Positions 8,903 to 18,563 of a stretch of 58,509 nucleotides of DNA are shown here, one piece after another. The position numbers and the translations under genes are program-made. The stretch is from Cyclobacteriaceae bacterium (GTDB lineage Bacteria > Bacteroidota > Bacteroidia > Cytophagales > Cyclobacteriaceae): the NCBI GenBank assembly GCA_020436085.1, contig JAGQYM010000025.1, positions 1 through 58,509 of the forward strand. The letters run 5' to 3'. The notes beneath the pieces were generated by a model that saw only the letters and a program-made list of their open reading frames with translations, had not been told where the DNA came from and ran no database searches. Numbering within the stretch: position 1 is the stretch's first letter; every line of letters begins with the position of its first letter.

Positions 8903-9823
8903 CTATTTGCCCTTGGGCACAATATTCAATGTGTGCGTGAACTGCTTCGCTCGATTAGGGTAGTCAGTGATGAACCCATCCACTCCCATTCCCTTCAATG
9001 CCAACATCTCTGGGATTTCGTTGACAGTCCAGGGGATTACTTTGATTTTCCTTTTATGCAAAGCATCTACCTTCGATTTATTCAGCAGCTTATAGTACGG
9101 TGAATAAATTGTGGGCTCAAACCCAAGATCCTTGAGATTAGCGTCTACCAACTTAAGATTTTCAACAAGGGCTGCAAGCCTGATATCGGGATACTTCTCA
9201 TGCCAGTATTTCAACACACGAAAGTCGAAAGATTGAATTATTACTCTTTCCATTGGTAAGTACTGATCTACTAGCTCATACACCATATCGGAAAATCTTG
9301 CCGGATCGGGATGAAATTTATTATCGCCCTCTTCGTCACTCTTGATCTCTATATTGTAGTCAACTTCATATCGGGTGTAACTTTTGATGTGATCCTCGAT
9401 TGCTACGATCACATCACTTAACAATGGCTTGGTGGTGCTAATCTTCTCTTGTTCGGGAAATCGCTTATTCCCGCGCGAGCCACAGTCAAATTGTTGGACC
9501 TCAGCATAGGTCATCTGATAAATATTGTAGCCCTTCTCTTCCTTCGAAGTGATTTCTTCACCGGCAGGGTTCAGACAAATATCTGCCGACATCCACGGCT
9601 CATGAGACACAACCAATTTACCGTCTTTAGTAACGGCTAAGTCCAGTTCCACTGTTGTCACGCCAGAATCGAGGGCAAGAATAAAAGCTGGAATCGTGTT
9701 TTCAGGTTTAAGACCGCGCGCACCACGGTGACCTTGCACATCAAAGGTTGGAAGTTTTTGCGCCTGGAGTTCGGAATAATTTGTCATACTCAGTATGAAA
9801 ACAAAAACAAGTATCAGCCTCAT
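8903..9823 (-). CDS. Secreted glycerophosphodiester phosphodiesterase
   Basis: A GDPD-family enzyme hydrolysing glycerophosphodiesters to an alcohol and glycerol 3-phosphate. Signal peptide (1-22), then the catalytic set His32-Arg33 (GHRG), Glu41 in PENT, Glu59/Asp61 (ELD) and His74 (VSHEP), all present. The 306-residue length fits UgpQ-like single-domain enzymes; export suggests phospholipid-headgroup scavenging in the periplasm. The ATG lies only 4 nt after a perfect -7 element, so the mRNA is predicted to be leaderless. Confidence 0.92.
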   Translation of the reverse strand: MRLILVFVFILSMTNYSELQAQKLPTFDVQGHRGARGLKPENTIPAFILALDSGVTTVELDLAVTKDGKLVVSHEPWMSADICLNPAGEEITSKEEKGYNIYQMTYAEVQQFDCGSRGNKRFPEQEKISTTKPLLSDVIVAIEDHIKSYTRYEVDYNIEIKSDEEGDNKFHPDPARFSDMVYELVDQYLPMERVIIQSFDFRVLKYWHEKYPDIRLAALVENLKLVDANLKDLGFEPTIYSPYYKLLNKSKVDALHKRKIKVIPWTVNEIPEMLALKGMGVDGFITDYPNRAKQFTHTLNIVPKGK

Positions 9824-9827
9824 ACTT

Positions 9828-9860
9828 CAAAGATAAGACTAATACTTGTTTTCGATCAAA
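9828..9860 (-). promoter_or_regulatory. Promoter of the glycerophosphodiesterase gene
   Basis: Minus strand: -33 TTTG (complement of 9857-9860), 21-nt spacer, -7 TATCTTTG (complement of 9828-9835), perfect to consensus. The ATG (complement of 9821-9823) begins 4 nt after the box, about where transcription should start, so there is essentially no untranslated leader. Confidence 0.8.
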
Positions 9861-9880
9861 GCCGAGACATGAACAAATCT

Positions 9881-12661
9881 TTATCTGCGAATCATATGCC
9901 CTCGTCTTCCATTCATAGGATTCAACTGCTTATTCAGAGCATACGTAAATGTGATCATGAAGAATCGGCCCAGGTTATTCGAAGTGCGTTGTTCCAGATA
10001 GTTGGTGTTTGCCGTTTGCACCACGCTGATGTTTCTATCCATCAAGTTTCTGACCCCGAACTTAAGTTCTCCACTATTGTTCTTCAGAAAAAATCTGGAT
10101 ACAGAAATATCTAACAATGGAACGGCTTGGCTAAAATCAGTTGTTTGACTGGCATAGTCCAAAAACCTGAAGTTTGGATTGAATTGATAATTCTTGAGAA
10201 ATTTCACATTCGCCTCGGCTTCATAAGTTTTATTAAGAAACAATTGATCAGCCACATCAAAGTCGTAGACGGATCGCTGTTGCTGCACTGAAGTACTCAA
10301 ATCAACGTTCACTTTCTCATCTAATGAATACGAATAGCGAACAGTACCACCAATGGTTTGTCTCCTCACAGTATTCTCCACATCATTCAAAAGGTTGATG
10401 CCCCGCTGAGAGGTAATATCGCTCATTAGCGTGAATCGGCTTTTTATTTTTTTGATAGGAAACCCAAAATGAACTGACGCATTCACCGACATATTGTCGC
10501 GCACATTAACAGGCTGAGTTGTTCTTACCAGATTGTTATCAACTCGTTGAGAAGTGGAGATGGCATTTGTTGTATAGTCTACTGTGACAAATGTGAACAT
10601 GCTGATAAATGATGCCGGATCAAACATTGTGAAGTTACCCCTGATTTGATGTGAATACCCGGGTCTCAAATCTGGATTTCCTACTGAAATATTTAACGGA
10701 TCACTATTATTAATCACAGGTTGTAGCTCCTGAATGGTAGGCTCCTGCATCGAAGTCTCGTAGTCGAGTCGGAAATGCTTAAAATTTGAAAAGTCATAAT
10801 TGAACCGCACCACAGGAAGAACGTTTTCAAACGTCTTATTGATCTCAACTTCTTGATAGCGTAAATCGCCCGCTAGTGTTGTATTTTGCCATGCCGCACC
10901 GACCATGAGATTGAATTTCCGCCTGATCAGTCGAAGATTTATACCGGGTCTGTTGTATGTATACTGACTTGAGTATTTATTACTTAATAAGGAATCAAAA
11001 ACGGGCTGACTTCCGGTTGCATCCCAAACTCGCCTGTCTACATCGTTCTTATTTACACGGTAGTTGTAGTTCACCTCAAGGTATTTTCTGCCGCCCAATG
11101 GCTCAGTGTAAGAAGCATTGACGCCATAATTAAGAGCATTATTGGCTTGCGTATTGTCCTGCAGAATATTTCTCGTCTCAGAACTACCTGTGTAAAATGA
11201 ATTAAGAGATCCGATGTTGCCTGTGCTTTCGAAGTCATTAAATCCAAAAGTGAGGTTAGTAGAAATTGAGCGACCTTTCTTGGGGAAACGATGACGATAA
11301 AGAAAATCCGAACTTAAGTTATATCCCGACCCATCAGTTCGTGTGGTTCGCTCACTCTCGTTCTGCAATACGCCATCCGTGTCTGTTGTCTGACTTTGAC
11401 TAAAAGTAGTATTGGTGGTCTCTGAGTTGGCCGCATTTAATATGAACTTAATCGAGTTGGCAGAATCGATGTTGTGATCAAGCTGAAGATTGACGCGTTG
11501 GTTATCACTCAAATTCTTTTGCCGACTATTTTGGTTGAAGATATAATTACCAGCAGGTAAATAATTAATCCTTTCAAGGTTTGTACTTACATCCTGATCG
11601 GTATGATTGAAGAAATAACTACCTCCGGCTTTCGTGTCCTTGTTAAAATCCTTGTTGAAGTTGAGGCCTCCTGCAAAATTGCTCGTGATTCCATTTTGAT
11701 TGTTTCCCATTGACAGGGGTATACCATTAAGATTGTCGCTGTTCAATTGAATGCGCATCGTGCCACCACCGCCCATCATGTTCCGCGATCCTCCGGTGAA
11801 GTTCATATACTCATCCAATGAAAATCCTTGGTCGTTGGTATTGTTTCCCATGCCCAAAAATGAAAGCTGCTTTGTTTTACTGAATTTGTTGATGCTCGCC
11901 TTTCCTTCATATCGATCTGTGGTGCCACCTCCCGCCATAAGTGTACCGAAAGCACCATTTCGTTTTTCCTCCTTCAACTCGAGGTTGATTGTCTTCTCAC
12001 GCTGGCCGTCATCAATGCCGGTAAAAACCGCCTGATCTGATTTTTTGTCATACACCTGAACCTTGTCCACTGCATCAGCCGGAAGATTTCTGGTTGCCAA
12101 CTTTGGATCTCGTCCAAAAAATTCACGACCATCTACCATCACACGTTGTACCTCCTCACCTTGCGCTTTCACGGTGCCATCATTGTCCACTTCAACACCG
12201 GGAAGCTTTTTCAAAAGATCTTCCACGTTAGCATTGGGCTTGGTTTTAAATGACCCTGCATTGAACTCAATTGTGTCTCGCTTAACGGTAACAGGTGCCT
12301 TCTCCCCCTCAATAATAATCTCATCCAACTGACGTGTTTTAGGCAACATTCTAAGTGTTCCTGTATTCACATCGGCATTGGCAATCTTTATCGGCAATCG
12401 GTAGTCTTGAAAACCAACGAAAGTGACGCGCAGCAAATAGTTCCCATTTTGCACACCCTTGATCTGAAAATTACCCTCCTGATTGGTCACTGAAAAATTG
12501 GCGAGCGTTGAATCAGCCGCACTCAACAACATCACTGTCGATGAGGGCAACGATACCGCCAGCGTGTCCACCACCCGTCCGGTGATTGTAGATCGCTGTG
12601 CCAGAGCCGCTGTGGCCAAAAATATCAGCACTAAAAAAATTTGAAACTTCTTCATCGACAT
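9881..12661 (-). CDS. Outer-membrane beta-barrel protein of the TonB-receptor type
   Basis: A 926-residue outer-membrane protein. Order: signal peptide (1-21); carboxypeptidase-regulatory-like domain (about 22-110, starting STITGRVVD); plug-like segment (about 115-220, with VEDLLKKLPGVEVDNDGTV and VMVDGREFFG); then a long barrel of the outer-membrane protein beta-barrel type rich in alternating aromatic/polar strands. It is not a classical SusC (no SusD partner). It is 18 nt downstream of a GLPGLI gene, a common pairing in Bacteroidetes whose ligand is unknown. The last residues (MNGRRGHMIRR) are unusually basic. The substrate cannot be told from sequence. Confidence 0.88.
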   Translation of the reverse strand: MSMKKFQIFLVLIFLATAALAQRSTITGRVVDTLAVSLPSSTVMLLSAADSTLANFSVTNQEGNFQIKGVQNGNYLLRVTFVGFQDYRLPIKIANADVNTGTLRMLPKTRQLDEIIIEGEKAPVTVKRDTIEFNAGSFKTKPNANVEDLLKKLPGVEVDNDGTVKAQGEEVQRVMVDGREFFGRDPKLATRNLPADAVDKVQVYDKKSDQAVFTGIDDGQREKTINLELKEEKRNGAFGTLMAGGGTTDRYEGKASINKFSKTKQLSFLGMGNNTNDQGFSLDEYMNFTGGSRNMMGGGGTMRIQLNSDNLNGIPLSMGNNQNGITSNFAGGLNFNKDFNKDTKAGGSYFFNHTDQDVSTNLERINYLPAGNYIFNQNSRQKNLSDNQRVNLQLDHNIDSANSIKFILNAANSETTNTTFSQSQTTDTDGVLQNESERTTRTDGSGYNLSSDFLYRHRFPKKGRSISTNLTFGFNDFESTGNIGSLNSFYTGSSETRNILQDNTQANNALNYGVNASYTEPLGGRKYLEVNYNYRVNKNDVDRRVWDATGSQPVFDSLLSNKYSSQYTYNRPGINLRLIRRKFNLMVGAAWQNTTLAGDLRYQEVEINKTFENVLPVVRFNYDFSNFKHFRLDYETSMQEPTIQELQPVINNSDPLNISVGNPDLRPGYSHQIRGNFTMFDPASFISMFTFVTVDYTTNAISTSQRVDNNLVRTTQPVNVRDNMSVNASVHFGFPIKKIKSRFTLMSDITSQRGINLLNDVENTVRRQTIGGTVRYSYSLDEKVNVDLSTSVQQQRSVYDFDVADQLFLNKTYEAEANVKFLKNYQFNPNFRFLDYASQTTDFSQAVPLLDISVSRFFLKNNSGELKFGVRNLMDRNISVVQTANTNYLEQRTSNNLGRFFMITFTYALNKQLNPMNGRRGHMIRR

Positions 12662-12679
12662 TCAAATAGAATTACAACC

Positions 12680-13408
12680 CTAGTTTCTGATTACCACACC
12701 ACCGTGTCCACCCATCTGTTTTATTCTCTCATCCCGCATCTTCTGGAAACCTTCTTCAGTAGTCACTTCTCCCCCTTTGGGGATTTTTATTTCGTTCTTC
12801 TTCAATTCACGCAACTCTATCTTAGTGGCTACATACACCTGGTCTTCATTATTGATATCAAGTGCCAGAATTGCTCCAGGTAGTGATCCATATGTGCCTG
12901 GTCCGAGAAACGGCCTCAGCGCTGATGTGTACCATGCAGTAATTGTTTGGTTGGTGTCTTCTGTTGTGTAGTAAGCTTGTTTGCACTCATACCCGAGAAT
13001 TGTTTTTGTTTCGTTGGCAAATTTCCAGGGCCGCACAATTAATGCGTCTTCGATTAAAAAGCTCTTGCCCATGAACTCTCGCTTTGATATCATTTGTTTT
13101 GTGTCACTATTCAGGTAGTTTTCAAAGTAGGGTTTAGCCATCTGAATGCTTACACCTCCTCCGTCAAACGTTTCCGGATCATCCTCGATAATAGGTTTGT
13201 AAAGCGACTCATTCGCTGAGAATATCAACTGTTCTTTTGAGACGCTGAATTCCGGAAGCATTTTTTTCATTTCCTCACTTTCCGGGGGTAGTCTACGATG
13301 CATGTTGATCTTTGACTCGTAGATAATTTCACCCTGCACGCTTTGTGCACGAGCGTTGAAAACTGTTAGCAGCAATGTGAATGCTGCGATGGTAAAAGGT
13401 ACTCTCAT
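12680..13408 (-). CDS. GLPGLI family protein
   Basis: A 242-residue exported protein (signal peptide 1-21, ending ARAQ) of the Bacteroidetes GLPGLI family. The family motif appears as YGSLPGAILALD in the middle of the protein, preceded by ILGYECKQAYY and an ITAWYT strand that are also usual in the family. Function is unknown; members are periplasmic or surface proteins commonly encoded with TonB-receptor-like barrels, as here. It heads a two-gene unit and is divergent from a kinase/regulator pair with a 139-nt shared intergenic region holding a GTTAA repeat array. Confidence 0.85.
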   Translation of the reverse strand: MRVPFTIAAFTLLLTVFNARAQSVQGEIIYESKINMHRRLPPESEEMKKMLPEFSVSKEQLIFSANESLYKPIIEDDPETFDGGGVSIQMAKPYFENYLNSDTKQMISKREFMGKSFLIEDALIVRPWKFANETKTILGYECKQAYYTTEDTNQTITAWYTSALRPFLGPGTYGSLPGAILALDINNEDQVYVATKIELRELKKNEIKIPKGGEVTTEEGFQKMRDERIKQMGGHGGVVIRN

Positions 13409-13471
13409 GTTATTTCGGTTTTTTGACTATTTCTGTACTTCGAAATTTACGTGAGCACCACGCAGACGTTA

Positions 13472-13507
13472 GTTAAATGACCTGTAAGCAATGTTAATTA
13501 AGGTTAA
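13472..13507. promoter_or_regulatory. Tandem GTTAA array, candidate response-regulator site (copy 1)
   Basis: GTTAA starts at 13472, 13493 and 13503, with a degenerate GTAAG at 13484: steps of 12, 9 and 10 bases, close to one helical turn each, as OmpR-type regulators use. The array lies between the divergent GLPGLI and kinase genes. It is matched by a near-identical array before the second kinase operon (42939-42981). Binding by the adjacent regulator is inferred. Confidence 0.55.
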
Positions 13508-13535
13508 AATCGAATCCACTAGATGAATTGAAACG

Positions 13536-13543
13536 TACCTTTA
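13536..13543 (+). promoter_or_regulatory. -7 element of the first kinase/regulator operon
   Basis: TACCTTTA matches TAnnTTTG with one mismatch. It ends 4 nt before the GTG start at 13548, so the transcript should begin at or next to the start codon. I find no TTTG at the -33 distance, consistent with dependence on an activator bound at the GTTAA array upstream. Confidence 0.55.
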
Positions 13544-13547
13544 CAAA

Positions 13548-14903
13548 GTGAAAAGCCGTTCGAATTCGATTACTCTTGTCGCTATTGTCTCCAGCATTGT
13601 GTTGCTGCTTGCGCTAGAATTGTTCTGGTTGCGAATGGAATATAACAATGAGTTGTCCCGATTCCAGCGCGAAACTCATATGCTGTTTCGCAATACAGTT
13701 TTCGAACTCAATGACTCCCTTCTTCAAAAAACACTTCTGAACGTTGACTTGACGTCACAAACACGAACTGATTCAGCCTGGATAAAACATGGGCGAATGA
13801 TCCAGGTGTTGGTGGATAGCACGTCAAATGCACATGTTCTGATCGCCCCCACCAAGGATGACACTATAATTCCTCACCGGAGAAATTTCACAGTTCGTTT
13901 TAAAATTGACACCTTGGACCATAAAGTAATAGAGGAGAAATATCGTGAGGAATTACAGAAAGTCGGAATCGATCAACCTGTCCACCTCGCTCTGATTGCA
14001 GAAGAGGGCGCTGATCATTCCAGATTTATCTTTTCAGAAAGCACGATACGAACTCCCAGCGGAATTTTTAAAATCGAATTTGACAACATCAACTGGCTAA
14101 TACTCGGCAATATCAGTCCTCAGATTTTATTTTCGCTGGCACTGACACTTTTGGTGATCGGCTCGTTCACCCTCCTCTATCGTAACCTGCTACTACAGCA
14201 AAGGCTTGTAGGTATCAAAGACGGATTGATCAGCAATATCTCGCACGAACTTAAAACTCCAATCACTACGGTCGGTGTAGCATTGGAAGGGCTTAAAAAT
14301 TTCAAAGGCCAATTTGATTCTGATACATCACGAGAATATCTGGAGATAGCAGAAAATGAATTGCGAAGGCTAACGATGTTGACGGAGCGAGTATTAAGTG
14401 CATCACTGTCAGAAAACAGTGACACTGTATTTAATAAAGGACAACTCGATTTTGGTCAATTAGTAGAAGAGGTAGCGCAATCCTTCAGGTTAATCGCTGA
14501 CAAGAAGGGCGCTAGCGTTTCAATTTCAAAGTCGGGGAATGGCTTTCAAATTTTTGGTGACAAAGATCATTTATCTAACATGCTTTTTAATCTTCTTGAC
14601 AACGGACTGAAATATTCTCCGAAGTCGCCAACATTAAATATCACCCTTTCTGAATCCAAGAATGCCGTCACCTGCTCAATTGCAGACAATGGTATTGGAA
14701 TTCCAGAATCTTATCATAAAAAAATATTTGAAAAATTTTTCCGCGTTCCAACTGGCGATCTTCACGCTGTGAAGGGATACGGTTTAGGTTTGAGTTATGT
14801 TGGTCAGGTCATCAAAAATCATGAGGGATCAATCTCCGTTCAAAGCAAACCTGGAAACGGGAGTACCTTCACCGTTACACTGCCTAAGCATGGGAAGAAA
14901 TAA
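13548..14903 (+). CDS. Sensor histidine kinase
   Basis: A membrane histidine kinase of 451 residues. TM1 at 7-28 and TM2 at about 190-211 enclose a periplasmic sensor region with no domain I recognise; then HisKA with phospho-acceptor His233 (ISHELKTPIT) and a HATPase domain with N box (NLLDNGLKYSP), DNGIGIPE and GYGLGLSYV. The GTG start is chosen because it keeps TM1 intact and lies 4 nt after a -7 element. It overlaps the response-regulator gene by 14 nt. A close paralogue is encoded at 43014. The signal it senses is unknown; the neighbouring barrel/GLPGLI genes suggest an envelope-related role. Confidence 0.93.
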   Translation: MKSRSNSITLVAIVSSIVLLLALELFWLRMEYNNELSRFQRETHMLFRNTVFELNDSLLQKTLLNVDLTSQTRTDSAWIKHGRMIQVLVDSTSNAHVLIAPTKDDTIIPHRRNFTVRFKIDTLDHKVIEEKYREELQKVGIDQPVHLALIAEEGADHSRFIFSESTIRTPSGIFKIEFDNINWLILGNISPQILFSLALTLLVIGSFTLLYRNLLLQQRLVGIKDGLISNISHELKTPITTVGVALEGLKNFKGQFDSDTSREYLEIAENELRRLTMLTERVLSASLSENSDTVFNKGQLDFGQLVEEVAQSFRLIADKKGASVSISKSGNGFQIFGDKDHLSNMLFNLLDNGLKYSPKSPTLNITLSESKNAVTCSIADNGIGIPESYHKKIFEKFFRVPTGDLHAVKGYGLGLSYVGQVIKNHEGSISVQSKPGNGSTFTVTLPKHGKK

Positions 14904-15576
14904 ACTGTTGTACATAGAAGATGAGCCCTTCTTGGGTAGAATCGTTAAGGAAAGCTTAGAAAGCAGAGATTTTTCCGTATCGATGACCGATGATGGATCT
15001 GATGCGATAGCGCTATTCAAAAAAGTGGAACCAGATATCTGTGTGCTGGACGTTATGTTACCTGGCAAAGACGGATATGCAATAGCAAAAGAAATCAGAA
15101 ATGTGAGGGCGGATGTGCCCATCATTTTTGTGACAGCAAAAACGCAAACTCATGATGTACTAAAAGGATTCGAATCTGGGGGTAACGATTATATCAAAAA
15201 GCCATTCAGCGTTGAAGAACTATTAGTAAGAATTAACAACCTGCTTCAATTAACGAACAACAAGTCGTCATCACTTCCGGAATCGATCAAGTTTGGACGA
15301 TTTGAATTTCTGCCATTGAGATACGAATTGAAAATGGAAGGATTTGAAAGGAAACTTTCGCACCGCGAAGCCACACTGCTCCATCTTTTGCTGACGCACA
15401 AAAACACTCAAATACTTCGAAAGGACATTCTGATGAAAATTTGGGGTGACGATTCTTTCTTTAACTCTCGAAACCTGGACGTTTACATAGCCAAGCTGCG
15501 CGAATATCTGAAACCGGATCCCTCCATCAAGGTCACTACTATTAAGGGACACGGCTACCTTTTTACAGTTTCCTGA
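14890..15576 (+). CDS. OmpR/PhoB family response regulator
   Basis: A 228-residue DNA-binding regulator and partner of the preceding kinase. Receiver domain: acidic pocket Glu10/Asp11, phospho-acceptor Asp54 (VLDVMLPGKDGY), Thr82 and Lys104. A winged-helix output domain (about 133-228) ends with the usual GHGYLF wing. The ATG at 14890 (MGRNKLLYIEDE) is chosen over the upstream in-frame ATG at 14797, which would add 31 residues read from the kinase gene and not belonging to a receiver domain. It overlaps the kinase by 14 nt. It may bind the GTTAA array upstream of its own operon. Confidence 0.93.
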   Translation: MGRNKLLYIEDEPFLGRIVKESLESRDFSVSMTDDGSDAIALFKKVEPDICVLDVMLPGKDGYAIAKEIRNVRADVPIIFVTAKTQTHDVLKGFESGGNDYIKKPFSVEELLVRINNLLQLTNNKSSSLPESIKFGRFEFLPLRYELKMEGFERKLSHREATLLHLLLTHKNTQILRKDILMKIWGDDSFFNSRNLDVYIAKLREYLKPDPSIKVTTIKGHGYLFTVS

Positions 15577-15598
15577 GCAACTAAAACCACTTGACTGT

Positions 15599-15628
15599 TT
15601 TGATGGTGGCTTATTTTATATACATTTA
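15599..15628 (+). promoter_or_regulatory. Promoter of the first PadR/permease module
   Basis: -33 TTTG at 15599-15602, 18-nt spacer, -7 TACATTTA at 15621-15628 (one mismatch). The ATG follows after 10 nt. This suggests the PadR/permease pair is transcribed separately from the upstream kinase/regulator operon, although read-through is possible as no terminator is visible. Confidence 0.55.
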
Positions 15629-15638
15629 GAATTAAATA

Positions 15639-15965
15639 ATGAAAAAATACCACTTGGGCGAATTTGAGGAGATCGTTTTGCTAACGGTTTCGATACTGGA
15701 GAACGGTTATGGCGTGTCCATTAAAAAGGACATTGAAAAGAGATTATCACGAACGGTAAGCATGGGTGCGCTACAAACCGCCCTTAGGAGAATGGAATCC
15801 AAAGGATTTGTGAAATCCACCCTTGGTGAGGCAACGGCTGAGCGTGGCGGAAAGCGCAAACGTTTTTTTTCCATCACTGCACATGGGAAAAAAGCCCTCA
15901 CCTATACTATGAATGTTCGCCTGCAACTATGGAATGCTTCACCCGGTCTTTCGCTGGAGATCTAA
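15639..15965 (+). CDS. PadR family transcriptional regulator
   Basis: A 108-residue winged-helix repressor of the short PadR type. It has the conserved start YHLGEFEEIVLLTV, the recognition helix region GALQTALRRMESKGFV and the basic wing motif ERGGKRKRFFSIT. It lies 12 nt before a large permease gene; this PadR/permease pairing recurs in Bacteroidetes and is repeated at 20200 in this window. The likely role is control of its own operon; the effector is unknown. The two PadR proteins are clearly homologous (shared ATAERGG-RKRFF). Confidence 0.9.
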   Translation: MKKYHLGEFEEIVLLTVSILENGYGVSIKKDIEKRLSRTVSMGALQTALRRMESKGFVKSTLGEATAERGGKRKRFFSITAHGKKALTYTMNVRLQLWNASPGLSLEI

Positions 15966-15977
15966 AGGCGAAGTTTC

Positions 15978-18563
15978 ATGAAAAATGTTGCGCTCTTCAT
16001 CCTCAGGTGGGTGATAAAACCAGAATATCTGGAGGACATCGAAGGAGATATTCACGAGATGCATAGTGAATGGGAACGATCTCATGGCAGGAAGAGGGCA
16101 GATGTTCTGGTTCTTTGGGAAGTGCTAAAGTTAATGCGGCTGCCACTAATGGGCGGCAACGAAAATAAAATCAGAACAAATCAATTAGCCATGCTTATTA
16201 ACTACCTGAAAGTTTCCTTTCGAAATCTGTTAAAGTACAAGCAAAGCAGCCTGCTTAATATTTTCGGGCTTGCTTTTGGTCTCGCGTGTTGCGCTGTGTG
16301 TTACCTCCACATTCAGTTTGAACTGGGCTACGATCGGTTCAACACCAATTATAAATCCATTTACCGACTTGTCGCTGGCGATCCCAGTACCGAACAATTT
16401 TGGGTAAAAGTAGCAGCACCTATGCCTCCACTCTTCAAGAGCCAAATCCCTGGCATTGATGATTATGTCAGATTTACTAATGTATCCTACAATCCGAACG
16501 TGTTGGTAACACATGAGGACGATTCCTTCCTGGAGAAAGATTTCCTCATGGCAGATCCATCACTGTTTAATGTCTTCAGCTTCCCTGTCATAAATGGCGA
16601 CCCAATAAAAACGCTGACCGACTTAAACTCTGTAGTGATTACTGAATCCATCGCCCTCAAGATTTTTGGATCAACAGATGTGCTTGGAAAAATTATCTCC
16701 CTAAAAGATGAGCAATTAGACTTTCAGGTTGGTGCAGTGGTTGAAGATGTCCCTGAGCAATCTCATTTTACATTCAACTACATTATCTCTTTCGAAAACC
16801 TGGATCGAGTGCTTGGAGAAGGCTACTCGACTTCATGGGGAATGTATAATTACTTTGCCTATCTACTAGTAAACGACCAAACAAATGCAACTGAGCTTTC
16901 GCAAAAAATTCAGTCAGCTAAACACAGCCTGCCTGACTCCGAAGAGGTAACATTCGAAAGAATAAATCTCCAACCGCTTTCAGATGCTCATTTCAAATAC
17001 AACCGCGGAAATCAAAAGCCATCATACGATAAAAAATACATTTATGTGTTTACGACCATCGCATTAAGTCTTCTTGCGATCGCGTGCATCAACTACATTA
17101 ATTTGTCTATTGCTCTCTCTATCAGACGCATCAAGGAAATCGGAGTGAGAAAAGCCGTAGGTGCCAACAAGTCACAGCTCATATTTCAATTTATTAATGA
17201 AGGTCTACTGGCGTCCTTCATGGCTTTGGCTTTTGGTCTGCTCTTACTCGAGGCATTTCTTCCTTTTGTAAATTCCCTGTTCGACTCTTCCATCCAGACT
17301 AATTACACCGATTCAAACTTTTTACTTTTTATCATTGGGTCAATGGCCACCGTAGGGTTGATTTCAGGAAGTTATCTGGCTTTCTATGTCAATGGCTATC
17401 GAACTTCATCCATCTTAAAAGGCAGTCTGAAAAGTGAAAGTAAGGGACTGAGTCTACAGCAGGCATTGGTGTTCGTTCAATTCAGCATTTCAATCATTTT
17501 AATCGTGTGCAGCCTGATTATCAGCAGCCAAATGAATTTCCTTCAAAATAAAAATCTCGGATTCGACCACGATCAAATCTTAACGGTACCTCTGAGTTCA
17601 TCTATTTCAGTCGACCAGACGAAAGAATTAAAAAACCAATTGCTTCAGTCATCCGATGTTCAAAATGTCGCTTCAACCAGTTTTACACCTGGCACCACCA
17701 ACTGGAATCAAACGGTGTGGTGGGAAGGGCAAACCGAGCCAATGTCCATGTTTATCATTTCGGTTGATGAAGACTTCCTTCGAACCATGAACATCGATCT
17801 GCTGGAGGGTGATATAAAACAAATTGTTAATTCTAGTGAAGACGTGTACCTGCTCAATCAGGCAGCCCGTGACTACATAGGGTGGGATGTTGCCGTTGGA
17901 AAATCTTTTTCACCCTATGGAGGAAATAGGAAACAAGCAGTGGGTGGTGTAGTCGACAATTTTAACTACATGTCCCTACACCACGAAGTAAGTCCACTGG
18001 TCCTCATCATTACCGACAAGTCAAAAATGAACCAACTGGCTATTAAGGTTTCAGGTACTGATTTACAGCAATCGCTGGCTTCCGTGAAAAGTGCCTATGA
18101 GCGAGTACTCGGTGATATTCCATTCGAATATTCATTTATGGACGACAATATTAATCGGCTTTATGAATCGGAATCTCGGGTGCGAAGCATAGTGTCTACT
18201 CTTAGCGCCATCGCCATTTTCTTTGCCTTGTTCGGTGTGTATGGTTTGATTTCGTTTAGCATTGAGAACAAGACCAAGGAAATCGCCATACGAAAAGTAC
18301 TTGGAGTTGCCGCGAAGGACTTACTCATCTTATTTTCAAAATCATACTACCGATTGATAGCGATAGCATTTGTCATTGCTATTCCAATTGTCTGGAATGT
18401 AATGTCGGATTGGTTGAACAATTTTAGCTATCGCACTGATATAAACCTTTGGTGGTTTGTATTGGCGTTTGCAGGAGTGATGGTAGCAATAAGTGGCATT
18501 GGATTCAGCAAATATTTTTCACTGCGTCAAATCAATCCAGCGCAAGCGCTAAAAAATGAATAA
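15978..18563 (+). CDS. FtsX/MacB-type ABC transporter permease with N-terminal prefix domain
   Basis: An 861-residue inner-membrane permease. Residues 1-60 form the cytoplasmic permease prefix domain (KPEYLEDIEGDIHEM). Then TM1 (about 92-112), a large periplasmic MacB-like domain, and FtsX blocks with the internal-duplication motifs IKEIGVRKAVGANKSQL (about 390) and KEIAIRKVLGVAAKDLL (about 772). The architecture is that of MacB-like stress or efflux permeases, but no ATPase gene is adjacent, so the partner ATPase must be elsewhere or absent. Probably regulated by the PadR in front. A strong terminator follows the stop. Confidence 0.88.
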   Translation: MKNVALFILRWVIKPEYLEDIEGDIHEMHSEWERSHGRKRADVLVLWEVLKLMRLPLMGGNENKIRTNQLAMLINYLKVSFRNLLKYKQSSLLNIFGLAFGLACCAVCYLHIQFELGYDRFNTNYKSIYRLVAGDPSTEQFWVKVAAPMPPLFKSQIPGIDDYVRFTNVSYNPNVLVTHEDDSFLEKDFLMADPSLFNVFSFPVINGDPIKTLTDLNSVVITESIALKIFGSTDVLGKIISLKDEQLDFQVGAVVEDVPEQSHFTFNYIISFENLDRVLGEGYSTSWGMYNYFAYLLVNDQTNATELSQKIQSAKHSLPDSEEVTFERINLQPLSDAHFKYNRGNQKPSYDKKYIYVFTTIALSLLAIACINYINLSIALSIRRIKEIGVRKAVGANKSQLIFQFINEGLLASFMALAFGLLLLEAFLPFVNSLFDSSIQTNYTDSNFLLFIIGSMATVGLISGSYLAFYVNGYRTSSILKGSLKSESKGLSLQQALVFVQFSISIILIVCSLIISSQMNFLQNKNLGFDHDQILTVPLSSSISVDQTKELKNQLLQSSDVQNVASTSFTPGTTNWNQTVWWEGQTEPMSMFIISVDEDFLRTMNIDLLEGDIKQIVNSSEDVYLLNQAARDYIGWDVAVGKSFSPYGGNRKQAVGGVVDNFNYMSLHHEVSPLVLIITDKSKMNQLAIKVSGTDLQQSLASVKSAYERVLGDIPFEYSFMDDNINRLYESESRVRSIVSTLSAIAIFFALFGVYGLISFSIENKTKEIAIRKVLGVAAKDLLILFSKSYYRLIAIAFVIAIPIVWNVMSDWLNNFSYRTDINLWWFVLAFAGVMVAISGIGFSKYFSLRQINPAQALKNE

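Noticed and set aside
14797-14889. Longer N-terminus for the first response regulator
   Set aside because: These 31 codons are the kinase gene read in another frame; receiver domains start at MGRNKLLYIEDE.
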